Source of the DNA: Mixophyes australis
Lineage: Eukaryota; Chordata; Amphibia; Anura; Limnodynastidae
DNA: 64,000 nt
Direction of reading: 5' to 3'
Assembly: GCA_036250195.1 (NCBI GenBank)
Contig: JAVHZZ010000015.1
Coordinates: forward strand, 2,852,001 to 2,916,000
In this document: positions 13,600-29,264 of the stretch, piece after piece
Layout of the letters: the number at the start of each line of letters is the position of its first letter
How positions within the stretch are numbered: the stretch's first letter is position 1
Notes under the pieces: model-generated
Database searches by the model: none
What the model was told of the DNA's origin: nothing
The model's input: only the letters and a program-made list of their open reading frames with translations
Program-made: the position numbers and the translations under genes

Positions 13600-16500
13600 T
13601 GATTTATGATTCAATTCATGATTCATTTCATGATTCATGATTCAATTCATGATTCATGATTCATGATTCAATTCATGATTCATTTCATGATTCATGATTC
13701 AATTCATGATTCATGATTAGATTCATGATTCAATTCATGATTTATTTCATGATTCATGATTCAATTCATGATTCATGATTCGATTCATGATTCATGATTC
13801 ATGATTCGATTAATGATTCATGATTCATGATTCATGATTCAATTCATGATTCATTTCATGATTCATGATTCAATTCATGATTCATGATTCAATTCATGAT
13901 TCATTTCATGATTCATGATTCATTTCATGATTCATGATTTAATTCATGATTAATGATTCATGATTCAATTCATGATTCATGATGCAATTCATAATTCATG
14001 ATTCAATTCATGATTCATGATTCAATTCATGTTTCATGATTCATGATTCAATTCATAATTCATGATTCAATACATGATTCATGATTCGATTCATGATTCA
14101 TGATTCATGATTCGATTAATGATTCATGATTTATGATTCAATTCATAATTCATGATTCGATTTATGATTCATGATTCAATTCATGATTTATGATTTATGA
14201 TTCAATTCATGATTGAATTCATGATTCATGATTCAATTCATGATTCGAGATTCATGATTCGATTCATGATTCATGATTCCATTCATGATTCATGATTCGA
14301 TTCATGATTCAATTCATGATTTATGATTCATGATTCAATTTATGATTCATGATTCATGATTCGATTCATGATTCATGATTCATGAATCAAATCATGATTC
14401 AATTCATGATTCATGATTCAATTCATGATTTATGATTTGATTAATGATTTATGATTCGTTTCATGATTCATGATTCATTTCATGATTTGTGTTTCGATTC
14501 ATGATTCATGATTCAATTCATGATTCATGATTCAATTCATGATTCATGATTCGATTCATTATTCATGATTCATGATTCGATTCATGATTCTTGATTCATT
14601 TTATGATTCATGTTTCGATTCATGATTCATGATTTGATTCATGATTTGATTCATGATTCATGATTCAATTCATGATTCATAATTCATGATTCAGTTCATG
14701 ATTCATTATTGATGATTCATGATTCAATTCATGATTCATGATTAAATTCATGATTCATGATTCGATTCATGATTCATGATTCATGATTCATGTTTCGATT
14801 CATGGTTCATGATTTATGATTCAATTCATGATTCATGATTTAATTCATGATTCATGATTCATGATTTGATTCATGATTCATGATTCAATTCATATTTCAT
14901 GATTTAATTCATGATTCATGATTTGATTCATGATTTATGATTCAATTCATGAATCATGATTCATGATTCATGATTCAATTCATGATTCATGATTCATGAT
15001 TCAATTCATGATTCATGATTCATTATTCAATTCATGATTCATGATTCATGATTCAATTCATGATTCATGATTCATGATTTAATTCATGATTCATTTCATG
15101 ATTCATGATTCAATTCATGATTCATGATTCAATTCATGATTCATTTCATGATTCATGATTCATTTCATGATTCATGATTCATTTCATGATTCATGATTTA
15201 ATTCATGATTAATGATTCATGATTCAATTCATGATTCATGATGCAATTCATGATTCATGATTCAATTCATGATTCATGATTCAATTCATGTTTCATGATT
15301 CGATTCATGATTCATGATTCAATTCATGATTCATGATTTATGATTCAATTCATGATTCATGATTCGATTCATGATTCATGATTCATGATTCGATTAATGA
15401 TTCATGATTCATGATTCAATTCATGATTCATGATTCGATTTATGATTCATGATTCAATTCATGATTCATGATTTATGATTCAATTCATGATTCAATTCAT
15501 GATTCATGATTCAATTCATGATTCGAGATTCATGATTCGATTCATGATTCATGATTCAATTCATGATTCATAATTCGATTCATGATTCAATTCATGACTT
15601 ATGATTTATGATTCAATTTATGATTTATGATTCATGATTCGATTCATGATTCATGATTCATGATTCATGATTCAAATCATGATTCAATTCATGATTCATG
15701 ATTCAATTCATGATTCATGATTAAATTCATGATTCATGATTCGATTCATTATTCATGATTCATGATTCATGATTCGATTCATGATTCTTGATTCATTTCA
15801 TGATTCATGATTCATGATTCATGATTCATGATTCAATTCATGATTCATGTTTCGATTCATGATTCATGATTTGATTCATGATTCATGATTCAATTCATGA
15901 TTCATGATTCATAATTCATGATTCAGTTCATGATTCATGATTCATGATTCATGATTCAATTCATGATTCATGATTAAATTCATGATTCATGATTCGATTC
16001 ATGATTCATGATTCATGATTCATGGTTCATGATTTATGATTCAATTCATGATTCATGATTCAATTCATGATTCATGATTCAATTCATGATTTATGATTTA
16101 TGATTCAATTTATGATTCAATTCATGATTCATGATACATGATTCATGATTCATGATTCATGATTCGATTCATGATTCATGATTCAATTCATGATTCATGA
16201 TTCATTATTTAATTCATGATTCAATTCATGATTTATGATTCAATTCATGATTCATGATTCATGATTCATTTCATGATTCATGATTCGATTCATGATTCAT
16301 GATTCATAATTCATGATTCAATTCATGATTCATGATTCGATTCATGATTCATGATTCAAATCATGATTCATGAGTCATGATTCGATTCAAGATTCAATTC
16401 ATGATTCATTTCATGATTCATGATTCAATTCATGATTCATTTCATGATTCATGATTCAATTCATGATTTATAATTCATGATTCAATTCATGATTCAATTC

Positions 16501-17815
16501 ATGATTCAATTCATGATTGATGATGCAATTAATGATTCATGATTCATTTCATGATTCATGATCGATTTATGATTCATGATTCATGATTCATGATTCATGA
16601 TTCGATTCATGATTCATGATTTAATTCATGATTTATGATTTATGATTCAATTCATGATTCATTTCATGATTCATGATTCAATTCATGATTCATGATTCAT
16701 GATTCAATTCATGATTCATTTCATGATTCATGATAAGATTCATGATTCAATTCATGATTTATTTCATGATTCATGATTCAATTCATGATTCATTTCATGA
16801 TTCATGATTCATGATTTAATTCATGATTAATGATTCATGATTCAATTCATGATTCATGATGCAATTCATGATTCATGATTCAATTCATGATTCATGATTC
16901 GATTTATGATTCATGATTCATTATTCATGATTCGATTCATGATTCATGATTCATGATTCGATTCATGATTCATAATTCATGATTCAATTCATGATTCATG
17001 ATTCGATTCATGATTCATAATTCATGATTCAATTCATGATTCATGATTCGATTCATGATTCATGATTCAATTCATGATTCTTGATTCGATTTATGATTCA
17101 TGATTCATTATTCATGATTCATGATTCGATTCATGATTCATGATTCATGATTCATGATTCGATTCATGATTCATAATTCATGATTCAATTCATGATTCAT
17201 GATTCATGATTCAATTCATGATTTATGATTTATGATTCAATTTATGATTCAATTCATGATTTATGATTTATGATTCAATTTATGATTCAATTCATGATTC
17301 ATGATTCAATTCATGATTCATGATTCGATTCATTATTCATGATTCATGATTCATAATTCGATTCATGATTCTTGATTCATTTCATGATTCATGATTCATG
17401 ATTCAATTCATGATTCATATTTCGATTCATGTATCATGATTCGATTCATGATTCATGATTCGATTCATGATTCATGATTCATGATTCAATTCATGATTCA
17501 TGATTCAATTCATGATTCATGATTCAATTCATGATTCATGATTCGATTTATGATTCATGATTTATGATTCATGATTCATGATTCAATTCATGATTCATGA
17601 TTCGATTCATGATTCATGATTCAATTCATGATTCATGATTTATGATTCAATTTATGATTCTATTCATGATTCATGATTCGATTCATGATTCATGATTCGA
17701 TTCATGATTCATGATTCAATTCATGATTCATGATTCATTATTAATTCATGATTCGATTCATGTTTCATAATTCAATTCATGATTCATGAGTCATGATTCA
17801 TTTCATGATTCGATT
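13600..17815 (+). repeat. About 6.2-kb-spaced block, copy 1
   Basis: A long block that recurs at about 19,850-23,945. Marker pairs are TACATG at 14,071/20,331 (offset 6,260), TGATTTGTGT at 14,483/20,731 (6,248), ATTCGAG at 15,521/21,710 (6,189), ATGATACATG at 16,131/22,332 (6,201), GATGCAATTAATG at 16,522/22,723 (6,201) and GATTCATTATTAATTC at about 17,732/23,862 (6,130). The drifting offset shows many word-sized gains and losses, so this duplication is older than those right of 33 kb. Confidence 0.85.
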
Positions 17816-19849
17816 CATTTTTCATGATTCAATTCATGATTCATGATTCAATTCATGATTCATGATTCGATTCATGATTCATGATTCATATCATGATTCA
17901 TGATTTATGATTCAACTCATGATTCAATTCATGATTCATGAATTATGATTCATGATTCGATTCATGATTCATGATTCAATTCATGATTCATGATTTGATT
18001 CATGATTCATGATTCATGATTCGATTCATGATTCATTATTCAATTCATGATTCATGATTTATGATTCGATACATGATTCATGATTTGATTCATGATTCAT
18101 GATTCATGATTCGATTATTGATTCATGATTCATGATTCAATTCATAATTCATGATTCGATTTATGATTCATGATTGAATTCATGATTCATGATTTATGAT
18201 TCAATTCATGATTGAATTCATGATTCATGATTCAATTCATGATTCGAGATTCATGATTCGATTCATGATTCATGATTCAATTCATGATTCATGATTTATG
18301 ATTCATGATTCAATTTATGATTCATGATTCGATTCATGATTCAATTCATGATTTATGATTCATGATTCAATTTATGATTCATGATTCATGATTCGATTCA
18401 TGATTCATGATTCATGATTCATGAATCAAATCATGATTCAATTCATGATTCATGATTCAATTCATGATTTATGATTTGATTAATGATTTATGATTCGTTT
18501 CATGATTCATGATTCATGATTCATGATTCGATTCATGATTCTTGATTCATTTCATGATTCATGTTTCGATTCATGATTCATGATTTGATTCATGATTTGA
18601 TTCATGATTCATGATTCAATTCATGATTCATAATTCATGATTCAGTTCATGATTCATTATTCATGATTCATGATTCAATTCATGATTCATGATTCATGAT
18701 TCAATTCATGATTCATTTCATGATTCATGATTCATTTCATGATTCATGATTCATTTCATGATTCATGATTTAAATCATGATTAATGATTCATGATTCAAT
18801 TCATGATTCATGATGCAATTCATGATTCATGATTCAATTCATGATTCATGATTCAATTCATGTTTCATGATTCGATTCATGATTCATGATTCAATTCATG
18901 ATTCATGATTTATGATTCAATTCATGATTCATGATTCGATTCATGATTCATGATTCATGATTCGATTAATGATTCATGATTCATGATTCAATTCATGATT
19001 CATGATTCGATTTATGATTCATGATTCAATTCATGATTCATGATTTATGATTCAATTCATGATTGAATTCATGATTCATGATTCAATTCATGATTCGAGA
19101 TTCATGATTCGATTCATGATTCATGATTGAATTCATGATTCATGATTCGATTCATGATTCAATTCATGACTTATGATTTATGATTCAATTTATGATTTAT
19201 GATTCATGATTCGATTCATTATTCATGATTCATGATTCATGATTCAAATCATGATTCAATTCATGATTCATGATTCAATTCATGATTCATGATTCAATTC
19301 ATGATTCATGATTCGATTCATTATTCATGATTCATGATTCGATTCATGATTCTTGATTCATTTCATGATTCATAATTCATGATTCATGATTCATGATTCA
19401 ATTCATGATTTATGTTTCGATTCATGATTCATGATTTGATTTATGATTCATGATTCAATTCATGATTCATGATTCATAATTCATGATTCAGTTCATGATT
19501 CATGATTCATGATTCAATTCATGATTCATGATTAAATTCATGATTCATGATTCATGATTCATGATTCATGATTCATGATTCGATTCATGGTTCATGATTT
19601 ATGATTCAAGTTATGATTCAATTCATGATTCATGATACATGATTCATGATTCATGATTCATGATTCGATTCATGATTCATGATTCAATTCATGATTCATG
19701 ATTCATTATTTATTTCATGATTCAATTCATGATTTATGATTCAATTCATGATTCATGATACATGATTCATGATTCATGATTCATGATTCATGATTCGATT
19801 CATGATTCATGATTCAATTCATGATTTATGATTTATGATTCAATTCATG
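17816..19849 (+). repeat. Shortened third copy of the 6.2-kb family
   Basis: The segment between the two long copies is itself related to them. About 18,120-18,660 matches about 14,120-14,700 (CGAGATTC marker offset about 4,000; ATTCGTTTCATG offset about 4,040). About 18,700-19,600 matches about 15,100-16,100 (CGAGATTC marker offset 3,572). The change of offset implies loss of about 0.4 kb. The variant AAGTTATG at 19,608 is shared with 13,041. GATACATG appears twice here (about 19,635 and 19,758), marking a local doubling of about 126 bp. Confidence 0.75.
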
Positions 19850-22800
19850 ATTCATTTCATGATTCAAGATTTAATTCATGATTCATGATTCATGATTCAA
19901 TTCATGATTCATTTCATGATTCATGATTCATTTCATGATTCATGATTCAATTCATGATTCATGATTAGATTCATGATTCAATTCATGATTTATTTCATGA
20001 TTCATAATTCAATTCATGATTCATGATTCGATTCATGATTCATGATTCATGATTCGATTAATGATTCATGATTCATGATTCAATTCATGATTCATTTCAT
20101 GATTCATGATTCAATTCATGATTCATGATTCAATTCATGATTCATTTCATGATTCATGATTCATTTCATGATTCATGATTTAATTCATGATTAATGATTC
20201 ATGATTCAATTCATGATTCATGATGCAATTCATGATTTATGATTCAATACATGATTCATGATTCGATTCATGATTCATGATTCGATTCATGATTCATGAT
20301 TCAATTCATGATTCATGATTTATGATTCAATACATGATTCATGATTCGATTCATGATTCATGATTCATGATTCGATTAATGATTCATGATTCATGATTCG
20401 ATTTATGATTCATGATTAAATTCATGATTCATGATTTATGATTCAATTCATGATTGAATTCATGATTCATGATTCAATTCATGATTCCAGATTCATGATT
20501 CGATTCATGATTCATGATTCAATTCATGATTCATGATTCGATTCATGATTCAATTCATGATTTATGATTCATGATTCAATTTATGATTCATGATTCATGA
20601 TTCGATTCATGATTCATGATTCATGATTCATGAATCAAATCATGATTCAATTCATGATTCATGATTCAATTCATGATTTATGATTTGATTAATGATTTAT
20701 GATTCGTTTCATGATTCATGATTCATTTCATGATTTGTGTTTCGATTCATGATTCATGATTCAATTCATGATTCATGATTCAATTCATGATTCATGATTC
20801 GATTCATTATTCATGATTCATGATTCGATTCATGATTCTTGATTCATTTCATGATTCATGTTTCGATTCATGATTCATGATTTGATTCATGATTTGATTC
20901 ATGATTCATGATTCAATTCATGATTCATAATTCATGATTCAGTTCATGATTCATTATTCATGATTCATGATTCAATTCATGATTCATGATTAAATTCATG
21001 ATTCATGATTCGATTCATGATTCATGATTCGATTCATGATTCATGATTCATGATTCGATTCATGGTTCATGATTCATGATTCAATTCATATTTCATGATT
21101 TAATTCATGATTCATGATTTGATTCATGATTTATAATTCAATTCATGAATCATGATTCATGATTCAATTCATGATTCATGATTCATTATTCAATTCATGA
21201 TTCATGATTCAATTCATGATTCATGATTCATGATTTAATTCATGATTCATTTCATGATTCATGATTCAATTCATGATTCATGATTCATGATTCAATTCAT
21301 GATTCATTTCATTATTCATGATTCATTTCATGATTCATGATTCATTTCATGATTCATGATTTAATTCATGATTAATGATTCATGATTCAATTCATGATTC
21401 ATGATGCAAATCATGATTCATGATTCAATTCATGATTCATGATTCAATTCATGTTTCATGATTCGATTCATGATTCATGATTCAATTCATGATTCATGAT
21501 TTATGATTCAATTCATGATTCATGATTTATGATTCAATTCATGATTCATGATTCGATTCATGATTCATGATTCATGATTCGATTAATGATTCATGATTCA
21601 TGATTCAATTCATGATTCATGATTCGATTTATGATTCATGATTCAATTCATGATTCATGATTTATGATTCAATTCATGATTGAATTCATGATTCATGATT
21701 CAATTCATGATTCGAGATTCATGATTCGATTCATGATTCATGATTCAATTCATGATTCATGATTCTTTTCATGATTCAATTCATGACTTATGATTTATGA
21801 TTCAATTTATGATTTATGATTCATGATTCGATTCATGATTCATGATTCATGATTCATGATTCAAATTATGATTCAATTCATGATTCATGATTCAATTCAT
21901 GATTCATGATTCAATTCATGATTCATGATTCGATTCATTATTCATGATTCATGATTCATGATTCGATTCATGATTCTTGATTCATTTCATGATTCATGAT
22001 TCATGATTCATGATTCATGTTTCAATTCATGATTCATGTTTCGATTCATGATTCATGATTTGATTCATGATTCATGATTCAATTCATAATTCATGATTCA
22101 TAATTCATGATTCAGTTCATGATTCATGATTCATGATTCATGATTCAATTCATGATTCATGATTAAATTCTTGATTCATGATTCGATTCATGATTCATGA
22201 TTCATGATTCATGATTCAATTCATGGTTCATGATTTATGATTCAATTCATGATTCATGATTCAATTCATGATTCATGATTCAATTCATGATTTATGATTT
22301 ATGATTCAATTTATGATTCAATTCATGATTCATGATACATGATTCATGATTCATGATTCATGATTCGATTCATGATTCATGATTCAATTCATGATTCATG
22401 ATTCATTATTTAATTCATGATTCAATTCATGATTTATGATTCAATTCATGATTCATGATTCATGATTCATTTCATGATTCATGATTCGATTCATGATTCA
22501 TGATTCATAATTCATGATTCAATTCATGATTCATGATTCGATTCATGATTCATGATTCAAATCATGATTCATGATTCATGATTTAATTCATGATTCAATT
22601 CATGATTCATTTCATGATTCATGATTCAATTCATGATTCATTTCATGATTCATGATTCAATTCATGATTTATAATTCATGATTCAATTCATGATTCAATT
22701 CATGATTCAATTCATGATTCATGATGCAATTAATGATTCATGATTCATTTCATGATTCATGATCGATTTATGATTCATGATTCATGATTCATGATTCATG

Positions 22801-23945
22801 ATTCGATTCATGATTCATGATTCAATTCATGATTTATGATTTATGATTCAATTCATGATTCATTTCATGATTCATGATTCAATTCATGATTCATGATTCA
22901 TGATTCAATTCATGATTCATTTCATTATTCATGATTCAATTCATGATTCATGATTAGATTCATGATTCAATTCATGATTTATTTCATGATTCATGATTCA
23001 ATTCATGATTCATTTCATGATTCATGATTTAATTCATGATTAATGATTCATGATTCAATTCATGATTCATGATGCAATTCATGATTCATGATTCAATTCA
23101 TGATTCATAATTCGATTTATGATTCATGATTCATTATTCATGATTCATGATTCGATTCATGATTCATGATTCATGATTCGATTCATAATTCATGATTCGA
23201 TTCATGATTCATAATTCATGATTCAATTCATGATTCATGATTCGATTCATGATTCATGATTCAATTCATGATTCATGATTCGATTTATGATTCATGATTC
23301 ATTATTCATGATTCATGATTCGATTCATGATTCATGATTCATGATTCGATTCATGATTCATAATTCATGATTCAATTCATGATTCATGATTCATGATTCA
23401 ATTCATGATTTATGATTTATGATTCAATTTATGATTCAATTCATGATTTATGATTCAATTTATGATTCAATTCATGATTCATGATTCAATTCATGATTCA
23501 TGATTCGATTCATTATTCATGATTCATGATTCATAATTCGATTCATGATTCTTGATTCATTTCATGATTCATGATTCATGATTCGATTCATGATTCATGA
23601 TTCATGATTCAATTCATGATTCATGATTCAATTCATGATTCATGATTCAATTCATGATTCATGATTCGATTTATGATTCATGATTTATGATTCATGATTC
23701 ATGATTCAATTCATGATTCATGATTCGATTCATGATTCATGATTCAATTCATGATTCATGATTTATGATTCAATTTATGATTCTATTCATGATTCATGAT
23801 TCGATTCATGATTCATGATTCATGATTCGATTCATGATTCATGATTCAATTCATGATTCATGATTCATTATTAATTCATGATTCGATTCATGTTTCATAA
23901 TTCAATTCATGATTCATGAGTCATGATTCATTTCATGATTTGATT
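19850..23945 (+). repeat. About 6.2-kb-spaced block, copy 2
   Basis: Partner of 13,600-17,815. Against that copy it lacks a short segment with ATATTTCG and GTATCATG near 23,580, which explains the offset falling to 6,130. The word GATGCAAAT at about 21,403 is a single-base change from the usual GATGCAATT. Its right end overlaps a different repeat relation, the 4.2-kb one. Confidence 0.83.
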
Positions 23946-24850
23946 CATGATTCATGATTCAATTCATGATTCATGATTTATGATTCAATTTATGATTCTA
24001 TTCATGATTCATGATTCGATTCATGATTCATGATTCATGATTCGATTCTTGATTCATGATTCAATTCATGATTCATGATTCATTATTAATTCATGATTCA
24101 ATTCATGATTCATGATTCGATTCATGATTCATGATTCATGATTTATGATTCAACTCATGATTCAATTCATGATTCATGAATTATGATTCATGATTCGATT
24201 CATGATTCATGATTCAATTCATGATTCATGATTTGATTCATGATTCATGATTCATGATTTGATTCATGATTCATGATTCAATTCATGATTCATGATTTAT
24301 GATTCAATTCATGATTCGATTCATGATTCATGATTCATGATTCGATTCATGATTCATGATTCGATTTATGATTCATGATTCATAATTTATGATTCGATAC
24401 ATGATTCATGATTCATGAATCATGATTCAATTCATGATTCATGATTCAATTCATGATTCATGATTCGATTCATGATTCATGATTCATGATTCATGATTCG
24501 ATTCTTGATTCATGATTCAAGATTCAATTCATGATTCATGATTCGATTCATGATTCATGATTCAATTCATGATTTATGATTTATGATTCAATTTATGATT
24601 CAATTCATGATTCATGATTCAATTCATGATTCATGATTCGATTCATGATTCATGATTCATGATTCAATTCATGATTCATTTCATGATTCATGATTCAATT
24701 TATGATTCATGATTCATGATTCAATTCATGATTCATTTCATGATTCATGATTCAATTCATGATTCATGATTCATGATTAGATTCATGATTTAATTCATGA
24801 TTTATTTCATGATTCATGATTCAATTCATGATTCATTTCATGATTCATGA
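22860..24850 (+). repeat. About 4.2-kb-spaced block, copy 1
   Basis: This recurs at about 27,040-28,960. Shared markers are GATGC at about 23,070/27,251, the two TCATTATTAATTC words near 23,865 and 24,085 (matching 28,087 and 28,305), CATAATTTATGATTCG at about 24,381/28,572 (offset 4,191) and GATTAGATTC at 24,775/28,888 (offset about 4,113). Indels are few and word-sized. Confidence 0.82.
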
Positions 24851-25655
24851 TTCATGATTTAATTCATGATTAATGATTCATGATTCAATTCATGATTCAT
24901 GATACAATTCATGATTCATGATTCAATTCATGATTCATGATTCGATTTATGATTCATGATTCATTATTCATGATTCATGATTCGATTCATGATTCATGAT
25001 TCATGATTCGATTCATGATTCATAATTCATGATTCAATTCATGATTCATGATTCGATTCATGATTCATGATTCAATTCATGATTTATGATTTATGATTCA
25101 ATTTATGATTCAATTCATGATTTATGATTTATGATTCAATTTATGATTCAATTCATGATTCATGATTCAATTCATGATTCATGATTCGATTCATGATTCA
25201 TGATTCATGATTCAATTCATGATTCATTTCATGATTCATGATTCAATTTATGATTCATGATTCATGATTCAATTCATGATTCATTTCATGATTCATGATT
25301 CAATTCATGATTCATGATTCATGATTAGATTCATGATTTAATTCATGATTTATTTCATGATTCATGATTCAATTCATGATTCATTTCATGATTCATGATT
25401 CATGATTTAATTCATGATTAATGATTCATGATTCAATTCATGATTCATGATACAATTCATGATTCATGATTCAATTCATGATTCATGATTCGATTTATGA
25501 TTCATGATTCATTATTCATGATTCATGATTCGATTCATGATTCATGATTCATGATTCGATTCATGATTCATAATTCATGATTCAATTCATGATTCATGAT
25601 TCGATTCATGATTCATGATTCGATTCATGATTCATGATTCAATTCATGATTTATG
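24560..25655 (+). repeat. 548-bp tandem doublet
   Basis: Two adjacent copies of about 548 bp. Exact-spacing markers are ATTTCATG at 24,679/25,227, ATTAG at 24,776/25,324 and GATAC at 24,901/25,449. GATAC is a private change from GATGC that both copies share and that I saw nowhere else in this context, so the change preceded this doubling. Copy 2 has one additional 19-bp word pair near 25,610. Confidence 0.92.
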
Positions 25656-25739
25656 ATTTATGATTCAATTTATGATTCAATTCATGATTTATGATTTATG
25701 ATTCAATTTATGATTCAATTCATGATTCATGATTCATGA

Positions 25740-27250
25740 TTCAATTCATGATTCATGATTCGATTCATGATTCATAATTCATGATTCAATTCATGATTCA
25801 TGATTCGATTCATGATTCATGATTCAATTCATGATTCATGATTCGATTTATGATTCATGATTCATTATTCATGATTCATGATTCGATTCATGATTCATGA
25901 TTCATGATTCGATTCATGATTCATAATTCATGATTCAATTCATGATTCATGATTCAATTCATGATTTATGATTTATGATTCAATTTATGATTCAATTCAT
26001 GATTTATGATTTATGATTCAATTTATGATTCAATTCATGATTCATGATTCAATTCATGATTCATGATTCGATTCATTATTCATGATTCATGATTCATAAT
26101 TCGATTCATGATTCTTGATTCATTTCATGATTCATGATTCATGATTCAATTCATGATTCATATTTCGATTCATGTATCATGATTCGATTCATGATTCATG
26201 ATTCGATTCATGATTCATGATTCATGATTCAATTCATGATTCATGATTTATGATTCATGATTCATGATTCAATTCATGATTCATGATTCGATTCATGATT
26301 CATGATTCAATTCATGATTCATGATTTATGATTCAATTTATGATTCTATTCATGATTCATGATTCGATTCATGATTCATGATTCATTATTCGATTCATGA
26401 TTCATGATTCAATTCATGATTCATGATTCATTATTAACTCATGATTCGATTCATGTTTCATGATTCAATTCATGATTCATGAGTCATGATTCATTTCATG
26501 ATTCGATTCATGTTTCATGATTCAATTCATGATTCATGATTCAATTTATGATTCATGATTCGATTCATGATTCATGATTCATTTCATGATTCATGATTCA
26601 TTTCATGATTCATGATTTATGATTCAACTCATGATTCAATTCATGATTCATGAATTATGATTCATGATTCGATTCATGATTCATGATTCAATTCATGATT
26701 CATGATTTGATTCATGATTCATGATTCATGATTCGATTCATGATTCATGATTCAATTCATGATTCATGATTTATGATCCAATTCATGATTCGATTCATGA
26801 TTCATGATTCATAATTGGATTCATGATTCATGATTCGATTCATGATTCATGATTCATAATTTATGATTCGATTCATGATTCATGATTCATGAATCATGAT
26901 TCAATTCATGATTCATGATTCAATTCATGATTCATGATTCGATTCATGATTCATGATTCAATTCATGATTTATGATTTATGATTCAATTTATGATTCAAT
27001 TCATGATTCATGATTCAATTCATGATTCATTTCATGATTCATGATTCATGATTCAATTCATGATTCATGATTCATGATTCAATTCATGATTCATTTCATG
27101 ATTCATGATTCAATTCATGATTCATGATTAGATTCATGATTCAATTCATGATTTATTTCATGATTCATGATTCAATTCATGATTCATTTCATGATTCATG
27201 ATTCATGATTTAATTCATGATTAATGATTCATGATTCAATTCATGATTCA
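25740..27250 (+). repeat. 3.5-kb-spaced block, copy 1
   Basis: This recurs at about 29,265-30,890. TTATTAACTC lies at 26,431/29,982 (offset 3,551) and ATAATTGG at 26,811/30,343 (offset 3,532). ATCCAATTC upstream of ATAATTGG is a second paired marker. The ATAATTGG word appears only from here rightwards, so it can be used to follow descent through the rest of the window. Confidence 0.85.
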
Positions 27251-28960
27251 TGATGCAATTCATGATTCATGATTCAATTCATGATTCATGATTCGATTTA
27301 TGATTCATGATTCATTATTCATGATTCATGATTCGATTCATGATTCATGATTCGATTCATGATTCATAATTCATGATTCAATTCATGATTCATGATTCGA
27401 TTCATGATTCATGATTCAATTCATGATTCATGATTCGATTTATGATTCATGATTCATTATTCATGATTCATGATTCGATTCATGATTCATGATTCATGAT
27501 TCGATTCATTATTCATAATTCATGATTCAATTCATGATTCATGATTCATGATTCAATTCATGATTTATGATTTATGATTCAATTTATGATTCAATTCATG
27601 ATTTATGATTTATGATTCAATTTATGATTCAATTCATGATTCATGATTCAATTCATGATTCATGATTCGATTCATTATTCATGATTCATGATTCATAATT
27701 CGATTCATGATTCTTGATTCATTTCATGATTCATGATTCATGATTCAATTCATGATTCATATTTCGATTCATGTATCATGATTCGATTCATGATTCATGA
27801 TTCGAATTATGATTCATGATTCATGATTCAATTCATGATTCATGATTCAATTCATGATTCATGATTCAATTCATGATTCATGATTCGATTTATGATTCAT
27901 GATTTATGATTCATGATTCATGATTCAATTCATGATTCATGATTCGATTCATGATTCATGATTCAATTCATGATTCATGATTTATGATTCAATTTATGAT
28001 TCTATTCATGATTCATGATTCGATTCATGATTCATGATTCATGATTCGATTCATGATTCATGATTCAATTCATGATTCATGATTCATTATTAATTCATGA
28101 TTCGATTCATGTTTCATAATTCAATTCATGATTCATGAGTCATGATTCATTTCATGATTCGATTCATGATTCATGATTCAATTCATGATTCATGATTTAT
28201 GATTCAATTTATGATTCTATTCATGATTCATGATTCGATTCATGATTCATGATTCATGATTCGATTCATGATTCATGATTCAATTCATGATTCATGATTC
28301 ATTATTAATTCATGATTCAATTCATGATTCATGATTCGATTCATGATTCATGATTCATATCATGATTCATGATTTATGATTCAACTCATGATTCAATTCA
28401 TGATTCATGAATTATGATTCATGATTCGATTCATGATTCATGATTCAATTCATGATTCGATTCATGATTCATGATTCAATTCATGATTCATGATTTATGA
28501 TTCAATTCATGATTCGATTCATGATTCATGATTCGATTCATGATTCATGATTCGATTTATGATTCATGATTCATAATTTATGATTCGATTCATGATTCAT
28601 GATTCATAAATCATGATTCAATTTATGATTCATGATTCAATTCATGATTCATGATTCGATTCTTGATTCATTATTCAATTCATGATTTATGATTTATGAT
28701 TCAATTTATGATTCAATTCATGATTCATGATTCAATTCATGATTCATGATTCGATTCATGATTCATGATTCATGATTCAATTCATGATTCATTTCATGAT
28801 TCATGATTCAATTTATGATTCATGATTCATGATTCAATTCATGATTCATTTCATGATTCATGATTCAATTCATGATTCATGATTCATGATTAGATTCATG
28901 ATTTAATTCATGATTTATTTCATGATTCATGATTCAATTCATGATTCATTTCATGATTCA
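27040..28960 (+). repeat. About 4.2-kb-spaced block, copy 2
   Basis: Partner of 22,860-24,850. It retains the ATATTTCG plus GTATCATG segment near 27,760 that the upstream copy has lost, and has a private CATAAATCATG near 28,606 in place of CATGAATCATG. Near 28,668 a 12-mer series is shortened relative to copy 1. Confidence 0.8.
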
Positions 28961-29264
28961 TGATTCATGATTTAATTCATGATTAATGATTCATGATTCA
29001 ATTCATGATTCATGATGCAATTCATGATTCATGATTCAATTCATGATTCATGATTCAATTCATGATTCATGATTCAATTCATGATTCATGATTCATGATT
29101 CGATTCATGATTCATAATTCATGATTCAATTCATGATTCATGATTCGATTCATGATTCATGATTCAATTCATGATTTATGATTTATGATTCAATTTATGA
29201 TTCAATTCATGATTTATGATTTATGATTCAATTTATGATTCAATTCATGATTCATGATTCATGA

